Positions 35,091 to 44,644 are shown, counted from the stretch's first letter. The stretch: DNA of 64,000 nucleotides from Acinetobacter seifertii (GCF_000368065.1 NZ_KB851200.1:861204-925203); one strand, 5' to 3'. Made by a program: numbers and translations. The notes: generated from the sequence alone by a model not told the origin.

Positions 35091-37364
35091 ATGATGGACG
35101 CAGCTCAGCAAAGTAAAACAGATGTGACCGCATGTATTTTATGTTCAAGAAACTGCGGCTTAAGTGTGGAAATTAAAGATAACCAATTTGTCAAAATTAA
35201 AGGTAATCCTGAGCATCCATTTTCTCAAGGTTACATTTGCCAAAAAGCCGCAAGATTACAGCATTACCAGAAACATGCAGACCGTTTAACCGCACCTTTA
35301 AAACGCCAACCAGATGGCTCATTTCAAGAAATTAGTTGGGACGAGGCTATACAAGAAATTGCCGATCAATTGGTTCAGATTAGAGATAAATTTGGAGGTA
35401 CAGCTTTTGCCTCTGTTGGGGGCGGTGGTCAGGGTAACCACCTCGGTGCAGCTTATGGTCGACAACTTTTATTGGCTATGAAAAGTTATTATGCATATAA
35501 CTCACTTGCCCAAGAAAAAACAGGTGATTTCTGGCTCAATGGCCGCCTGTTCGGTAGTCAGGCTTGCCATACGACAGAAGATGTTGAACATGCAGATTAC
35601 GTACTTTTTATTGGAACAAATCCATTTCAAGCACACGGTATTCCTAACGCACGAGACACGCTAAAACATATTAAGAAAGATCCGAACCGAACCATGGTGG
35701 TGTTCGACCCGCGTGTTACCGAAACGGCAAAACAAGCAGACATTCACGTACAGCTAAAACCGGGAACAGATGCTTTTTTAATGTCGGCCATGATTGCGAT
35801 CATTATTGAAGAAAAACTTTATGATACAGCATTTATTGAGCAGCACACACATGGGTTTGAAGAAGTAAAAGCTGCATTTAACCATGTCCCGATTGAAGAC
35901 TATATTGCTAAAGCTGATGTACCTATTGATTTGATTTATCAGATTGTTCGAGATTTTGCCAAGGCAAAAAGAGGCTGTGTACGTATCGATTTAGGTATTC
36001 AACATACTTTGAATACAACATTAAATGGTTATTTAGAAAAGCTTTTATACTTGCTGACAGGGAACTTTGGAAAACAGGGTACCAATAATTTGCATACCAT
36101 GTTTATTCCAATTTTAAGTGATACAGATGAAAGAAATCCAAAATATCGACGTAGCGTTTATCATAAAATGTTCCCGATTTCAGGGTTTTTCCCGCCTAAT
36201 ATTTTACCCGATGAAATCCTAAAAGCAGGGGAAAAACAAATTCGTGCGGTGTTTGTAGATAGTTGTAATCCACTATTAACTTACCCTGATACACCTGCCT
36301 ATGAAAAAGCCTTTAAAGCATTAGATTTATTGGTTGTAGTTGATGTTGCGATGACGGAAACCGCTAGGCTTGCGGACTACATTTTGCCAGCACATACCCA
36401 GTTTGAAAAATGGGAATTTACTGGTTTTAATTTGGAATTTCCTAAAAATGGTTTTCACCTACGTCATCCTGTATTGACCGCTCAAGCGAATACTTTGCCA
36501 GAGGCAGAAATTTATACACGATTACTTGAAGCCATGCAGGTGATTCCAAAACGTTTTCCAATTTTAGAAAAAATAGCTGCGGTCGACTCGAAAAAAACAG
36601 CCTACTTACCCTACTTGTCTGCGCTAGGACTTACCTTGGCACGGCATAAAAAATATATCCCTTTTGCTGCCTCTATTATTTATCGAACTCTTGGCAAACG
36701 ACTTGGCAATTCTGCAGATTCAGTTGCTTTTTTATTGCCGCTATCTATTCAATATGCTGTTTTACATACCAAAGCGGTACGCCGTGCAGGTTATAAAGGT
36801 AATCCGTTAACACAAGGTGTCAAACTATTTGAGCAGATATTAAAGCAACGTTCAGGTATGGTTTTATCGCAACATGAATATGACGAAGTCTGGAAACTGG
36901 TGGCCTATAAAGATAAGAAAATACGTCTTGCAATTCCCGAGATGTTAAGTGAACTCGCAAGCTTGAAAAGCCATAACGTTAATATTGAAGAGTTTCCTTT
37001 CATCCTTTTGTCAGGTGAACGCCGTAGTTACAACGCCAACCAAATTTACCGTGACCCTGCTTGGCGAAAAGTAGATGCAGAAGGTGCACTACGTATTCAT
37101 CCCGAAGATGCAAGGCACTTAAATGTAGATACAGGAGAGCAGCTTAAATGTATCTCACAGCATGGACAAATTCAGGTAGCTATTGAGTTAGATGATGGGA
37201 TGAGAAGAGGTGTTGTATCACTGCCACATGGCTACGGTATGCGCTTTCGAAATGGAGAACCGATTGGGCCACAATTAAACTTACTTATTTCTGATGAACA
37301 TTGTGATCCATTGTCGAAAACGCCGTACCATAAATATGTACCCATCCGTCTAGAAAAGTGTTAG
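35091..37364 (+). CDS. Molybdopterin oxidoreductase of unknown substrate (DMSO-reductase family)
   Basis: The start at ATG 35091 is preferred (CGGAG upstream) over ATG 35064. About 757 residues. The N-terminal [4Fe-4S] binding site is CILCSRNCGL with a later Cys in YICQKAA. The MopB core has VLFIGTNPFQAHGIPNARD, VFDPRVTETAKQADIHV and LLTGNFGKQGTNNLH, with a C-terminal MGD-binding domain (LLSGERRSYNANQIYRD). There is no Tat signal, so it is cytoplasmic. It lies between the nas operon and moaA, with about 120 bp and 235 bp spacers. The group includes formate dehydrogenase-like and uncharacterised enzymes; the substrate is not readable. Confidence 0.82.
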   Translation: MMDAAQQSKTDVTACILCSRNCGLSVEIKDNQFVKIKGNPEHPFSQGYICQKAARLQHYQKHADRLTAPLKRQPDGSFQEISWDEAIQEIADQLVQIRDKFGGTAFASVGGGGQGNHLGAAYGRQLLLAMKSYYAYNSLAQEKTGDFWLNGRLFGSQACHTTEDVEHADYVLFIGTNPFQAHGIPNARDTLKHIKKDPNRTMVVFDPRVTETAKQADIHVQLKPGTDAFLMSAMIAIIIEEKLYDTAFIEQHTHGFEEVKAAFNHVPIEDYIAKADVPIDLIYQIVRDFAKAKRGCVRIDLGIQHTLNTTLNGYLEKLLYLLTGNFGKQGTNNLHTMFIPILSDTDERNPKYRRSVYHKMFPISGFFPPNILPDEILKAGEKQIRAVFVDSCNPLLTYPDTPAYEKAFKALDLLVVVDVAMTETARLADYILPAHTQFEKWEFTGFNLEFPKNGFHLRHPVLTAQANTLPEAEIYTRLLEAMQVIPKRFPILEKIAAVDSKKTAYLPYLSALGLTLARHKKYIPFAASIIYRTLGKRLGNSADSVAFLLPLSIQYAVLHTKAVRRAGYKGNPLTQGVKLFEQILKQRSGMVLSQHEYDEVWKLVAYKDKKIRLAIPEMLSELASLKSHNVNIEEFPFILLSGERRSYNANQIYRDPAWRKVDAEGALRIHPEDARHLNVDTGEQLKCISQHGQIQVAIELDDGMRRGVVSLPHGYGMRFRNGEPIGPQLNLLISDEHCDPLSKTPYHKYVPIRLEKC

Positions 37365-37599
37365 AAATAGAATCAAGTAAAACATAGATTTTACCGCGCT
37401 AACTTGGGATTTATTTTTTAATTTTTCTTAAGGTAGTGCGATGAAAAGTCTATAAAAAATTTAAATATTATGGAAAATAAGTAGAGCTGGAACGAATTTT
37501 GCAATTAAAAAACAAAGCACTATTAAGATGCAATTTTTTGTATTTGATTGTTCATAATCGGTGCTCGCAAGATTTGAAATGTTCTCGATATGAGTGCAA

Positions 37600-38634
37600 A
37601 TGATGAAACAATATCACTCTGAAAATGCGCCAAGCCTTCTGCAAGATCAATATGGGCGTATCAAGCGTAAGTTACGAATTTCTGTAACTGATCGCTGTAA
37701 TTTTAAGTGTGTATATTGCATGCCTGAGCATCCAGAATGGTTAAATAAACAGGACTTGCTTAGTTTTGAAGCGCTCTTTCAATTTTGTCATTTTATGGTG
37801 CAGCAAGGTATCGAGAGTATTCGCATTACGGGTGGTGAACCATTAATGCGTCAAGGCATAGTTCATTTTGTTCGTGATTTGCAGGCCTTAAAAGCATTAG
37901 GTTTAAAACGTATATCGATGACTACAAATGGTCATTACCTTGCTAAATACGCTAAACAACTAAAAGACGCTGGATTAGATGATTTAAACATTAGTTTAGA
38001 TAGTCTTGATTCAATTCAATTTAAAGAGCTCACTAAGAAAAAGTTAGAACCAGTTCTTGAGGGTATTCAAGCTGCTAAAGATGCAGGACTACCTTTTAAA
38101 ATTAACTGCGTATTAATGAAAGATAAAAATGATGATCAAATCTTACCCATGGTGAAGTGGTCAATCTCCAACCATATTCCTTTACGTTTTATCGAGTTTA
38201 TGCCGCTTGATGGTGATGGACATTGGTCAAATAAAGATGTGGTAAGCGAGGCTGAAATTTTACAGGTATTGCAACAGTATTATTCGCTACAAGTCATCGA
38301 GCAGCAACATGAGCCAGCGCGTCAATATCTAATTAACGGTAGCTACCATTTAGGAATTATTTCCACAATTACGCATTCATTTTGTCATCAGTGTGACCGC
38401 ATACGAATTACAGCAAAAGGCGAACTATATAACTGTTTGTTTGCACCGCAAGGTTTAAATATTAAGCCTCAGCTTGAAGCATTGGTAAGTAAACAACATA
38501 CGCCAGAATACGATATGACGGTCCAAAATTTAAATCATTTGGTTCATCCTTATATCTGGCACAAAGCCAAAGGTTTCCATGCCTTACAACATCAACAAAC
38601 CCGTAAAATCAGCATGCATATGCTTGGGGGATAA
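37600..38634 (+). CDS. moaA: GTP 3',8-cyclase (molybdenum cofactor step 1)
   Basis: This radical-SAM enzyme of about 344 residues has ISVTDRCNFKCVYCMPE (three Cys for the SAM cluster), RITGGEPLMR and a second cluster motif CHQCDRIRIT ... LYNCLF. It ends HMLGG, and the terminal Gly-Gly is needed for activity in the family. The start is uncertain among GTG 37594, ATG 37600 and ATG 37603. It heads moaA-moaD-moaE-moaCB-moeA. No Moco riboswitch was recognisable in the 235-bp leader. Confidence 0.94.
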   Translation: MMKQYHSENAPSLLQDQYGRIKRKLRISVTDRCNFKCVYCMPEHPEWLNKQDLLSFEALFQFCHFMVQQGIESIRITGGEPLMRQGIVHFVRDLQALKALGLKRISMTTNGHYLAKYAKQLKDAGLDDLNISLDSLDSIQFKELTKKKLEPVLEGIQAAKDAGLPFKINCVLMKDKNDDQILPMVKWSISNHIPLRFIEFMPLDGDGHWSNKDVVSEAEILQVLQQYYSLQVIEQQHEPARQYLINGSYHLGIISTITHSFCHQCDRIRITAKGELYNCLFAPQGLNIKPQLEALVSKQHTPEYDMTVQNLNHLVHPYIWHKAKGFHALQHQQTRKISMHMLGG

Positions 38635-38889
38635 ATGCAAAAATCTATCCAAATTAAAGTCGAAGCATTTGGTGCAATTGAAAAATTGCTTCCTGAAAAT
38701 CTTTCGCTAGTTTGTCCTAACCATAGCTTGGTTAAAGATGTATTAGATGAAATTGTTTTATTGCATCCGGAATCTACAAAAGCCATGGAAAAATGTGCAT
38801 GTGCGATTGGTGATAATGTCATCACCAGACAAGCTACCTTAAGTGAGGCATGCACTTTGGTTTTATTATCACCCGTTGCTGGAGGATGA
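38635..38889 (+). CDS. moaD: Molybdopterin synthase small subunit
   Basis: This 84-residue ubiquitin-like sulfur carrier ends in the required Gly-Gly (SPVAGG), which becomes a thiocarboxylate. It partners MoaE, the next gene. Its ATG follows the moaA stop directly, so translation is probably coupled. Confidence 0.93.
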   Translation: MQKSIQIKVEAFGAIEKLLPENLSLVCPNHSLVKDVLDEIVLLHPESTKAMEKCACAIGDNVITRQATLSEACTLVLLSPVAGG

Positions 38890-38892
38890 ATC

Positions 38893-39381
38893 ATGAAAGA
38901 GTTCGCAAGAATACAAGAGCAAGCTTTAAGCCTTGATACTTTTGATCCGATTCAATCTTTTCCTGAATGCGGTGGTATCGATATTTTTATGGGTACGGTT
39001 CGTAATCACCACGAAGGTAAAGCGGTAAAGGCGCTGAAATATACATCGTATAAACCGCTTGCAGAAAAAATGATACGTGAAATTGAACTAGAAATTGAGA
39101 AAAAGTATCAGGTATCTTATGTGCGAGTGGTTCATCGGATTGGATATCTAGATGTCGGTGAAACAGCCATTATTGCGATTGCGTACGCAGCCCATCGCCG
39201 TGAAGCTTTTCAAGCATGTGAGGAAGCAGTCGAACGGGTAAAACATGAAGTACCTGTCTTTAAAGAAGAGTTCTTTACCGATGGCACAAGTCATTACGTA
39301 GAGGGCTGTTGTATTCGTAAGGATGCACCACATGACCATAAGCATCACCATCATCATGCCGGCCATGAACACTCACACTGA
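38893..39381 (+). CDS. moaE: Molybdopterin synthase large subunit with histidine-rich tail
   Basis: This 162-residue protein has the MoaE core: GGIDIFMGTVRNHHEGKAVKAL, YVRVVHRIGYLDVGE, AHRREAFQACEEAVERVK and PVFKEEFF. It converts cyclic pyranopterin to molybdopterin with two MoaD thiocarboxylates. The last 18 residues are unusual: DHKHHHHHAGHEHSH, a metal-binding-like tail not needed by the typical 150-residue enzyme. GGAGG precedes the ATG. Confidence 0.94.
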   Translation: MKEFARIQEQALSLDTFDPIQSFPECGGIDIFMGTVRNHHEGKAVKALKYTSYKPLAEKMIREIELEIEKKYQVSYVRVVHRIGYLDVGETAIIAIAYAAHRREAFQACEEAVERVKHEVPVFKEEFFTDGTSHYVEGCCIRKDAPHDHKHHHHHAGHEHSH

Positions 39382-39404
39382 AATATGTAATACTAGGATA
39401 AATA

Positions 39405-40328
39405 ATGAAAAACGTTGGAATGAAGCCGGAAAGTTATCGTGTTGCCGAAGCACAAGCGATTTTATATGCACCACCGCACTGTATTGAACTATTAAGACAA
39501 GGAAACACGGAAAAAGGTGATGCATTAAAAACAGCACGTGTTGCAGGAATTTTGGCAGCAAAACGAACTGATGAGCTGATTCCATTATGTCATCCGCTAC
39601 CGATTTATCGGGCAGATGTTGAATATGAATTAGAACATGATTTTGTAAAAATTATTACGGTCGTTGAGACCATTGGACCAACTGGCGTAGAAATGGAAGC
39701 TTTAACGGCGGCAAGTTTGGCCGGTTTAACCATTTACGACATGTTAAAGCCACATTGTGAACCAGAAGAACTCTGGATGGATCAATGTAAATTACTGAAG
39801 AAAAAAGGCGGAAAATCCCATTTTAAACGGGTATTGCGTCAACCTGTTTCGGCTGCGGTCATTGTATTGTCAGATACCGTAGCAGTGGGTAGAAAGCCGG
39901 ATACTGCCGGAAAATCTGTGGTTGAAACGTTAACTGAAGCAGGATTTGATCCGATTCACTACCAGATTTTGCCAGATGAAGCGGATACTTTAAAAAACTT
40001 AGTGCTTGAGTTGAGCAAATCATATGCTTGCATTATGACTGTTGGTGGTACAGGAATTGGCAAGCGTGATATTACAGTTGATACGCTAGAGCCTCTTTTA
40101 GAACGTAAATTAGATGGCTTAATGGAAGCTGCTCGCTCATTTGGACAAAAGCGTACACCGTATGCTGCTATGTCACGTGGAGTGGCAGGTTTTATTGACC
40201 GTTCGTTAGTGGTGACGTTACCGGGAAGCCGTGGTGGAGCAAGCGAATCAATGGCAGCTATTTTACCTGCCTTAGTCCATATTTTTGATGTTTGTCGTGA
40301 TTTACCGCATCCGGGAGGCTATGAATAA
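39405..40328 (+). CDS. moaCB: MoaC-MoaB fusion protein
   Basis: Residues 1-145 are MoaC, cyclic pyranopterin monophosphate synthase (KGDALKTARVAGILAAKRT, LIPLCHPLPI, MEALTAASLAGLTIYDMLK). Residues about 150-307 are a MoaB/MogA-type domain (AAVIVLSDTVAVGRKPDTAGKSV, MTVGGTGIGKRDITV, LPGSRGGASESMAAILP), which adenylylates molybdopterin or acts nearby. One chain thus covers two pathway steps. Its stop TAA shares one base with the moeA ATG (TAATG). Confidence 0.93.
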   Translation: MKNVGMKPESYRVAEAQAILYAPPHCIELLRQGNTEKGDALKTARVAGILAAKRTDELIPLCHPLPIYRADVEYELEHDFVKIITVVETIGPTGVEMEALTAASLAGLTIYDMLKPHCEPEELWMDQCKLLKKKGGKSHFKRVLRQPVSAAVIVLSDTVAVGRKPDTAGKSVVETLTEAGFDPIHYQILPDEADTLKNLVLELSKSYACIMTVGGTGIGKRDITVDTLEPLLERKLDGLMEAARSFGQKRTPYAAMSRGVAGFIDRSLVVTLPGSRGGASESMAAILPALVHIFDVCRDLPHPGGYE

Positions 40329-41563
40329 TGTCAGGTTGTGATGCTGAGCGTGGCTTAATCAGTATAGATGAAGCGCTAGATTTAGTTATTAATAAACCTA
40401 AAAACTTAAACTCTATTCAAAAGACTCTGACAAATAGCCTAGGTAGTTATCTTGCAAAAGAGATTTACTCTGAAATTAATCTACCAAGCTTTTCTCAAAG
40501 TGCGGTAGATGGTTATGCACTTTGTAGCCATGCAGAAGACTTAAATAATCAAAAGTTCCAAGTTACAGGTGAGATTCGTGCCGGAAGTGAAAGTCATGAT
40601 ATTTTGATTGAAGGACAGGCAATACGAATATTTACGGGCGGCAAAATTCCTGAAGGGACAACACATATAGCTCGGCAAGAAATTGTATCGGTTATTTCGG
40701 CTCATGAAATTTGTTTAACGGAACATATACGCCCTCAAGCTGATATCCGTTTTACTGGTGAAGAAATCCAGCAGGGGCAGTTGCTTGCTCAAGTTGGACA
40801 GTTTCTAAATATTGGAAGCTTGGCTGCTTTAAGTATGGCGGGAGTGCAAGAGCTTACTGTTTATCGTAGACCAAAAGTTGCAGTACTAGTCACAGGTGAT
40901 GAAGTTGCTCAAACGGTAGATGATTTAATTGATGGAAAAGTCTTTGATGCAAATGGGCCTTTATTAAAAGCTTGGTTTATAGATTATGGTTTAGATATCG
41001 AACTCATTCATGTTGCAGATGAAGCTGAACAGGTCACTCAATACTTTAACCAGTTAAAAGACAGCCATGATGTTGTTATAACGACTGGCGGAGTTTCAGT
41101 CGGAGACTACGACTTTGTTCGACCATGCGCTTTCGAAGTTGGGTTTGAGCAAATCTTTTGGAAAGTTAAGCAAAAACCGGGTAAACCTTTATTCTTTGCC
41201 GAATATCATAATTCACAAGTTAGCCATTCTTGCTGTTTGCTAGGCCTACCGGGCAATCCAGCTGCGGTATATGTCGCAATGCAAATTTACGGAAAATCTT
41301 TGCTTGATGCATTGCAGGGCAATAGACGCGGACCAGAATGGTTTACTGCGATTTTAGAGCATGATTTAAAAGAAGATGCACGTGAACGTTTTTTACGAAT
41401 GTATGCTTATTTTGATGCAGGACAACTTAGAGTAAAAAGTTTGGCTAAGCAGCAGTCTCATATGCTGAGTAACCTTATGCAAGCCAATTGTTTAGTCCGT
41501 ATTCCTGCGATTACAAAACTAGAGTCAGGTACATTATTAAAAGGAATCTTTATTTCAAATTAG
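40328..41563 (+). CDS. moeA: Molybdopterin molybdenumtransferase
   Basis: This 411-residue protein inserts molybdate into adenylylated molybdopterin. Marks: SFSQSAVDGYAL near the N terminus, IFTGGKIPEGTTHIARQE, VLVTGDEV, TTGGVSVGDYDFV and LPGNPAAVYVAMQ. It is the last gene of the moa operon and overlaps moaCB by one base. A hairpin follows. Confidence 0.95.
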   Translation: MSGCDAERGLISIDEALDLVINKPKNLNSIQKTLTNSLGSYLAKEIYSEINLPSFSQSAVDGYALCSHAEDLNNQKFQVTGEIRAGSESHDILIEGQAIRIFTGGKIPEGTTHIARQEIVSVISAHEICLTEHIRPQADIRFTGEEIQQGQLLAQVGQFLNIGSLAALSMAGVQELTVYRRPKVAVLVTGDEVAQTVDDLIDGKVFDANGPLLKAWFIDYGLDIELIHVADEAEQVTQYFNQLKDSHDVVITTGGVSVGDYDFVRPCAFEVGFEQIFWKVKQKPGKPLFFAEYHNSQVSHSCCLLGLPGNPAAVYVAMQIYGKSLLDALQGNRRGPEWFTAILEHDLKEDARERFLRMYAYFDAGQLRVKSLAKQQSHMLSNLMQANCLVRIPAITKLESGTLLKGIFISN

Positions 41564-41578
41564 CCTATAAATAAGCTG

Positions 41579-41614
41579 AATATGATTAATTTATACTTAT
41601 AAGTTAATCATATT
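41579..41614 (+). terminator. Possible terminator after moeA
   Basis: AATATGATTAA (41579-41589) pairs exactly with TTAATCATATT (41604-41614). Only a short T-rich stretch follows, and the stem is AT-only apart from one pair type, so termination is tentative. Confidence 0.45.
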
Positions 41615-41770
41615 TTATAAGTATTTCTATTCATGGTTATTTAAAAAATAAGCATCATAAGTACATTAAAAACTTATTTTTAAGCTGAATATTGCATATA
41701 ACATATTAAGTGGTTTAGGGTATAAATAATAAGGCAAGTAGGCCAGTTATATATTGAGGTAAGCATAAAG

Positions 41771-42253
41771 ATGAAATGGGATGACATCGGTGATCAACCT
41801 TGTTCTGTTGCCCGTATGCTATCAGTAATTGGTGATCGATGGACGATGCTAATATTACGTAATGCTTTTATGGGAATTCGCCGTTTTGATGATTTTCAAA
41901 AATCGCTAGGTGTCACTCGTCATGTCCTATCGGATCGTTTAAAGCGTTTGGTTGAATACGAAATTTTAGTCAAAGCTCCTTATTTTGACCGTCAGGAACG
42001 CTTTGAATATCGTCTCACAGATAAAGGATTTGAGCTTTATCCAATTATATTATCTATGGCGAACTGGGCAGATAAATGGATGGATCAAGGTTTAGGTAAA
42101 CCGTTGGAATATCGTCATAAAGCTTGTGGTCATAAATTTGAACCAATCATGGTATGTTCGGTCTGCCGTGAACCTTTACATGCAAAACAAGTTCAAGTTA
42201 CGGCTGGACCGGGCTATTTTGCTTATATAGAACAAAAGCAAAAAGAAGCTTAA
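41771..42253 (+). CDS. HxlR-family winged-helix transcriptional regulator
   Basis: This 160-residue protein has the HxlR fold: Cys in DQPCSVARMLSVIGDRWTM, the recognition helix region FDDFQKSLGVTRHVLSDRLKRL, and the wing FEYRLTDKG. A C-terminal extension has a Cys cluster (CGHKFEPIMVCSVCREPLH) that could bind a metal. HxlR proteins often sense redox or aldehydes; the target here is unknown. Its 3' end overlaps the convergent MocR gene by 4 bases. Confidence 0.88.
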   Translation: MKWDDIGDQPCSVARMLSVIGDRWTMLILRNAFMGIRRFDDFQKSLGVTRHVLSDRLKRLVEYEILVKAPYFDRQERFEYRLTDKGFELYPIILSMANWADKWMDQGLGKPLEYRHKACGHKFEPIMVCSVCREPLHAKQVQVTAGPGYFAYIEQKQKEA

Positions 42254-43662
42254 AGCATTTTCTTTAAAGACTCTTGCTGAAGTGCCTCTGTAAGAGTCTT
42301 ATAAATATAATCATGATTTGATTGGGTAATATTAAAACGAATAAATTGGCCTGCCGATTGTGCTTGGCTAAAGGCATTACCCGGAGCAAGAATTACTTCT
42401 CGATTCAGACAAAACTGAGCAATCTTCGCTGCATCTATTCCTTCGGGTAACCGACACCACACAAAAATTCCAGCCTTTGGTTCAATCCACGGTTCTATTC
42501 CAATCGCTTTAAGCTTTACTATCGTTTCCTGCATGGCTTGAGATAAACGAACTTTTAACACATCTAGATGCTTACGGTATGAACCGTCTGTTAAAGCTGT
42601 ATGTAATATTTTGGCTGAAAGGCCATTGTGAGAAAAACTGGTAGCTATTTTTAAATCGGTAATTTGATCAATCCATTCTGGTTTAGCAATAATATACCCG
42701 CAGCGAATAGAGGCAGAGAGTGTTTTAGAGAAACTTCCAATAAAAATCACGCGTGAAAGGTTGTCTAGGGCCGCAAGTCGTGGCGCTGAAGTATGTTCAA
42801 AATCTGAAAATATATCGTCTTCAATCACAATCAAATTAGACTGCTCAATCAGTTTTAATAATTGATGAGCGATCGAAAGTGAGAGTGTTGCACCAGTGGG
42901 GTTGTGTATTCCAGAATTTGTAATGTAGAGCCGTGGATTATGGGTCTCAATCGCTTCTTTAAATGTTTCTAAATCTGGTCCGCTTGATGTATAAGGAATG
43001 CCAATAACTTTAACTTGATGAACTTTAAGTAAAGCATGAAAGTTAAAGTAACAAGGGTCATCAATCAAAACAACATCATCTGGTTTAAGTAAAAAACGAC
43101 AAACCAGATCAATTGCTTGAGTACCAGAATCAGTTAAAAGAACTTGGTTTAAGTTTGCTTCTATACCTTTACTTTGCGCTCGCCTAGCGAGTAAATCTCT
43201 TAATGCTGGTAGCCCTAAAGGTGACGAATAGCCCATTAAGTTATCATCTTCGTTACGTGTAGCAGATCTTAAAGCTTTACGAATACTTTCAAGTGGCATC
43301 CAGTCATTTGGTAACCAGCCACAACCAGGTTTAAATGCATCGGGTTTTGCTTCCAAAGACTGACGCGAAATCCATAACGGATCTATAGAACGATCTAATT
43401 TAGGGCCTAATTCACTTAAAGCCAAAGGGGCAAGCGGTCCTACGACATAAAAACCGGAGCCACTACGAGATTCAATTTTACCTACGGCAATTAACCGCTC
43501 ATAAGCTTCAACAATAGTAGAAACAGAAAAACCTAAATCTTTGGATAGTTTACGTACAGAAGGTAAACGGGAGCCTGGCGTTAAAGAACGATTTTTAATT
43601 TGCTGTTCAATCTGTGAAATAACAAGCTCGATTTTTGTTTTTGACTGATTCACGTTAACCAT
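42250..43662 (-). CDS. MocR/GabR-type regulator (GntR HTH fused to PLP aminotransferase fold)
   Basis: This 470-residue protein has an N-terminal GntR winged helix (about 10-75: LTPGSRLPSVRKLSKDLGFS, STIVEAYERLIAVGKIESR) joined to a class-I aminotransferase-like domain with the PLP lysine in GSFSKTLSASIRCGY. Marks DSGTQAIDLV and NSGIHNPTG are present. Members regulate a divergent transport or amino-acid gene. Here that is the EamA gene at 43776, and a direct repeat lies between them. Confidence 0.9.
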   Translation of the reverse strand: MVNVNQSKTKIELVISQIEQQIKNRSLTPGSRLPSVRKLSKDLGFSVSTIVEAYERLIAVGKIESRSGSGFYVVGPLAPLALSELGPKLDRSIDPLWISRQSLEAKPDAFKPGCGWLPNDWMPLESIRKALRSATRNEDDNLMGYSSPLGLPALRDLLARRAQSKGIEANLNQVLLTDSGTQAIDLVCRFLLKPDDVVLIDDPCYFNFHALLKVHQVKVIGIPYTSSGPDLETFKEAIETHNPRLYITNSGIHNPTGATLSLSIAHQLLKLIEQSNLIVIEDDIFSDFEHTSAPRLAALDNLSRVIFIGSFSKTLSASIRCGYIIAKPEWIDQITDLKIATSFSHNGLSAKILHTALTDGSYRKHLDVLKVRLSQAMQETIVKLKAIGIEPWIEPKAGIFVWCRLPEGIDAAKIAQFCLNREVILAPGNAFSQAQSAGQFIRFNITQSNHDYIYKTLTEALQQESLKKML

Positions 43663-43669
43663 CTCTAAC

Positions 43670-43715
43670 TGTACTGCTTATTTATACATAACAGTTTTTT
43701 GAAATTGTACTGCTT
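43670..43715. promoter_or_regulatory. Direct repeats, likely MocR operator
   Basis: TGTACTGCTT occurs at 43670-43679 and again at 43706-43715, 36 bp apart, in the gap between the divergent MocR and EamA genes. MocR proteins such as GabR bind direct repeats in this kind of place. Confidence 0.6.
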
Positions 43716-43775
43716 TGTATCTGGTTTTGACACCATATCACAGCTTAAATTCTTCGTATAGTTGCGGAGAATAAT

Positions 43776-44639
43776 ATGCAAAAGTTTATGAATGGTTGGG
43801 TAAATGGTTTTATTGGGGTTGCGATTTTTGCAGGCTCATTACCAGCCACCCGTGTTGCGGTTACCAGTTTTGATCCTGGTTTTCTTACGGCGGCAAGAGC
43901 AGCCATTGCGGGTATTTTAGGTTTAATTCTTATCTTTTTGCTTAAAGAAAAAAGACCGGCTAAACAATATTGGGGGGCACTTGCTATAGTTGCTTTAGGT
44001 GTTGTGGTGGGTTTTCCCTTATTTACGGCACTTGCTTTGCAATATATGAATGCAGCACATTCAATTGTCTTTGTTAGTCTTCTACCGCTTGCAACAGCGA
44101 TATTTGCAGTAGTGAGAGGCGGAGAAAAACCAAATTTATTTTTTTGGATATTTGCAATTTTAGGCAGCCTGGTTGTCTTTACCTACATGTTTTTTTTGTC
44201 AGGTGAAGCTTCTTTTGGCATCGGCGATTTATACATGCTTATTGCAATTATTCTATGTGGATTTGGCTATGCAGAAGGCGGAGTACTTTCGAAAAAAATA
44301 GGTGGGTGGCAGGTGATTTGTTGGGCGCTTATTTTAGCTTTACCGATTATGTTATTTGCTACTATTTTTTACATGCCTGTTTCTTTCCAAGATGTATCTA
44401 CATCGGCGATAGCAGGGCTGGTTTATGTATCGTTATTTAGTATGCTTATCGGGTTCTTTTTCTGGTACAAAGGGCTTGCACAAGGCGGTATTGCTGCAAT
44501 TAGCCAGCTACAGCTTTTACAACCTTTAATGGGACTCGCGATTGCCGCACTGTTATTACATGAACATGTAAGTTGGTCGATGTTAATGGTAACGGCAGTA
44601 ACAATTCTATGTGTCGCTGCCGCTAAAAAGTTCGCATAA
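43776..44639 (+). CDS. EamA-family (DMT) exporter
   Basis: This 287-residue protein has ten membrane segments in two EamA repeats (about 5-140 and 150-285). Typical stretches are GSLPATRVAVTSFDPGFLTAARA, SIVFVSLLPLATAIFAVV and SQLQLLQPLMGLAIAALLLHE. It probably exports small metabolites or amino acids. GGAG lies 7 bases before the ATG. The divergent MocR gene suggests that an amino-acid or vitamin B6-linked signal controls it. Confidence 0.88.
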   Translation: MQKFMNGWVNGFIGVAIFAGSLPATRVAVTSFDPGFLTAARAAIAGILGLILIFLLKEKRPAKQYWGALAIVALGVVVGFPLFTALALQYMNAAHSIVFVSLLPLATAIFAVVRGGEKPNLFFWIFAILGSLVVFTYMFFLSGEASFGIGDLYMLIAIILCGFGYAEGGVLSKKIGGWQVICWALILALPIMLFATIFYMPVSFQDVSTSAIAGLVYVSLFSMLIGFFFWYKGLAQGGIAAISQLQLLQPLMGLAIAALLLHEHVSWSMLMVTAVTILCVAAAKKFA

Positions 44640-44644
44640 AAAAG

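Noticed and set aside
37365..37599. Molybdenum-cofactor riboswitch before moaA
   Set aside because: The 235-bp leader was read for the conserved Moco motif and paired stems, but none could be supported.
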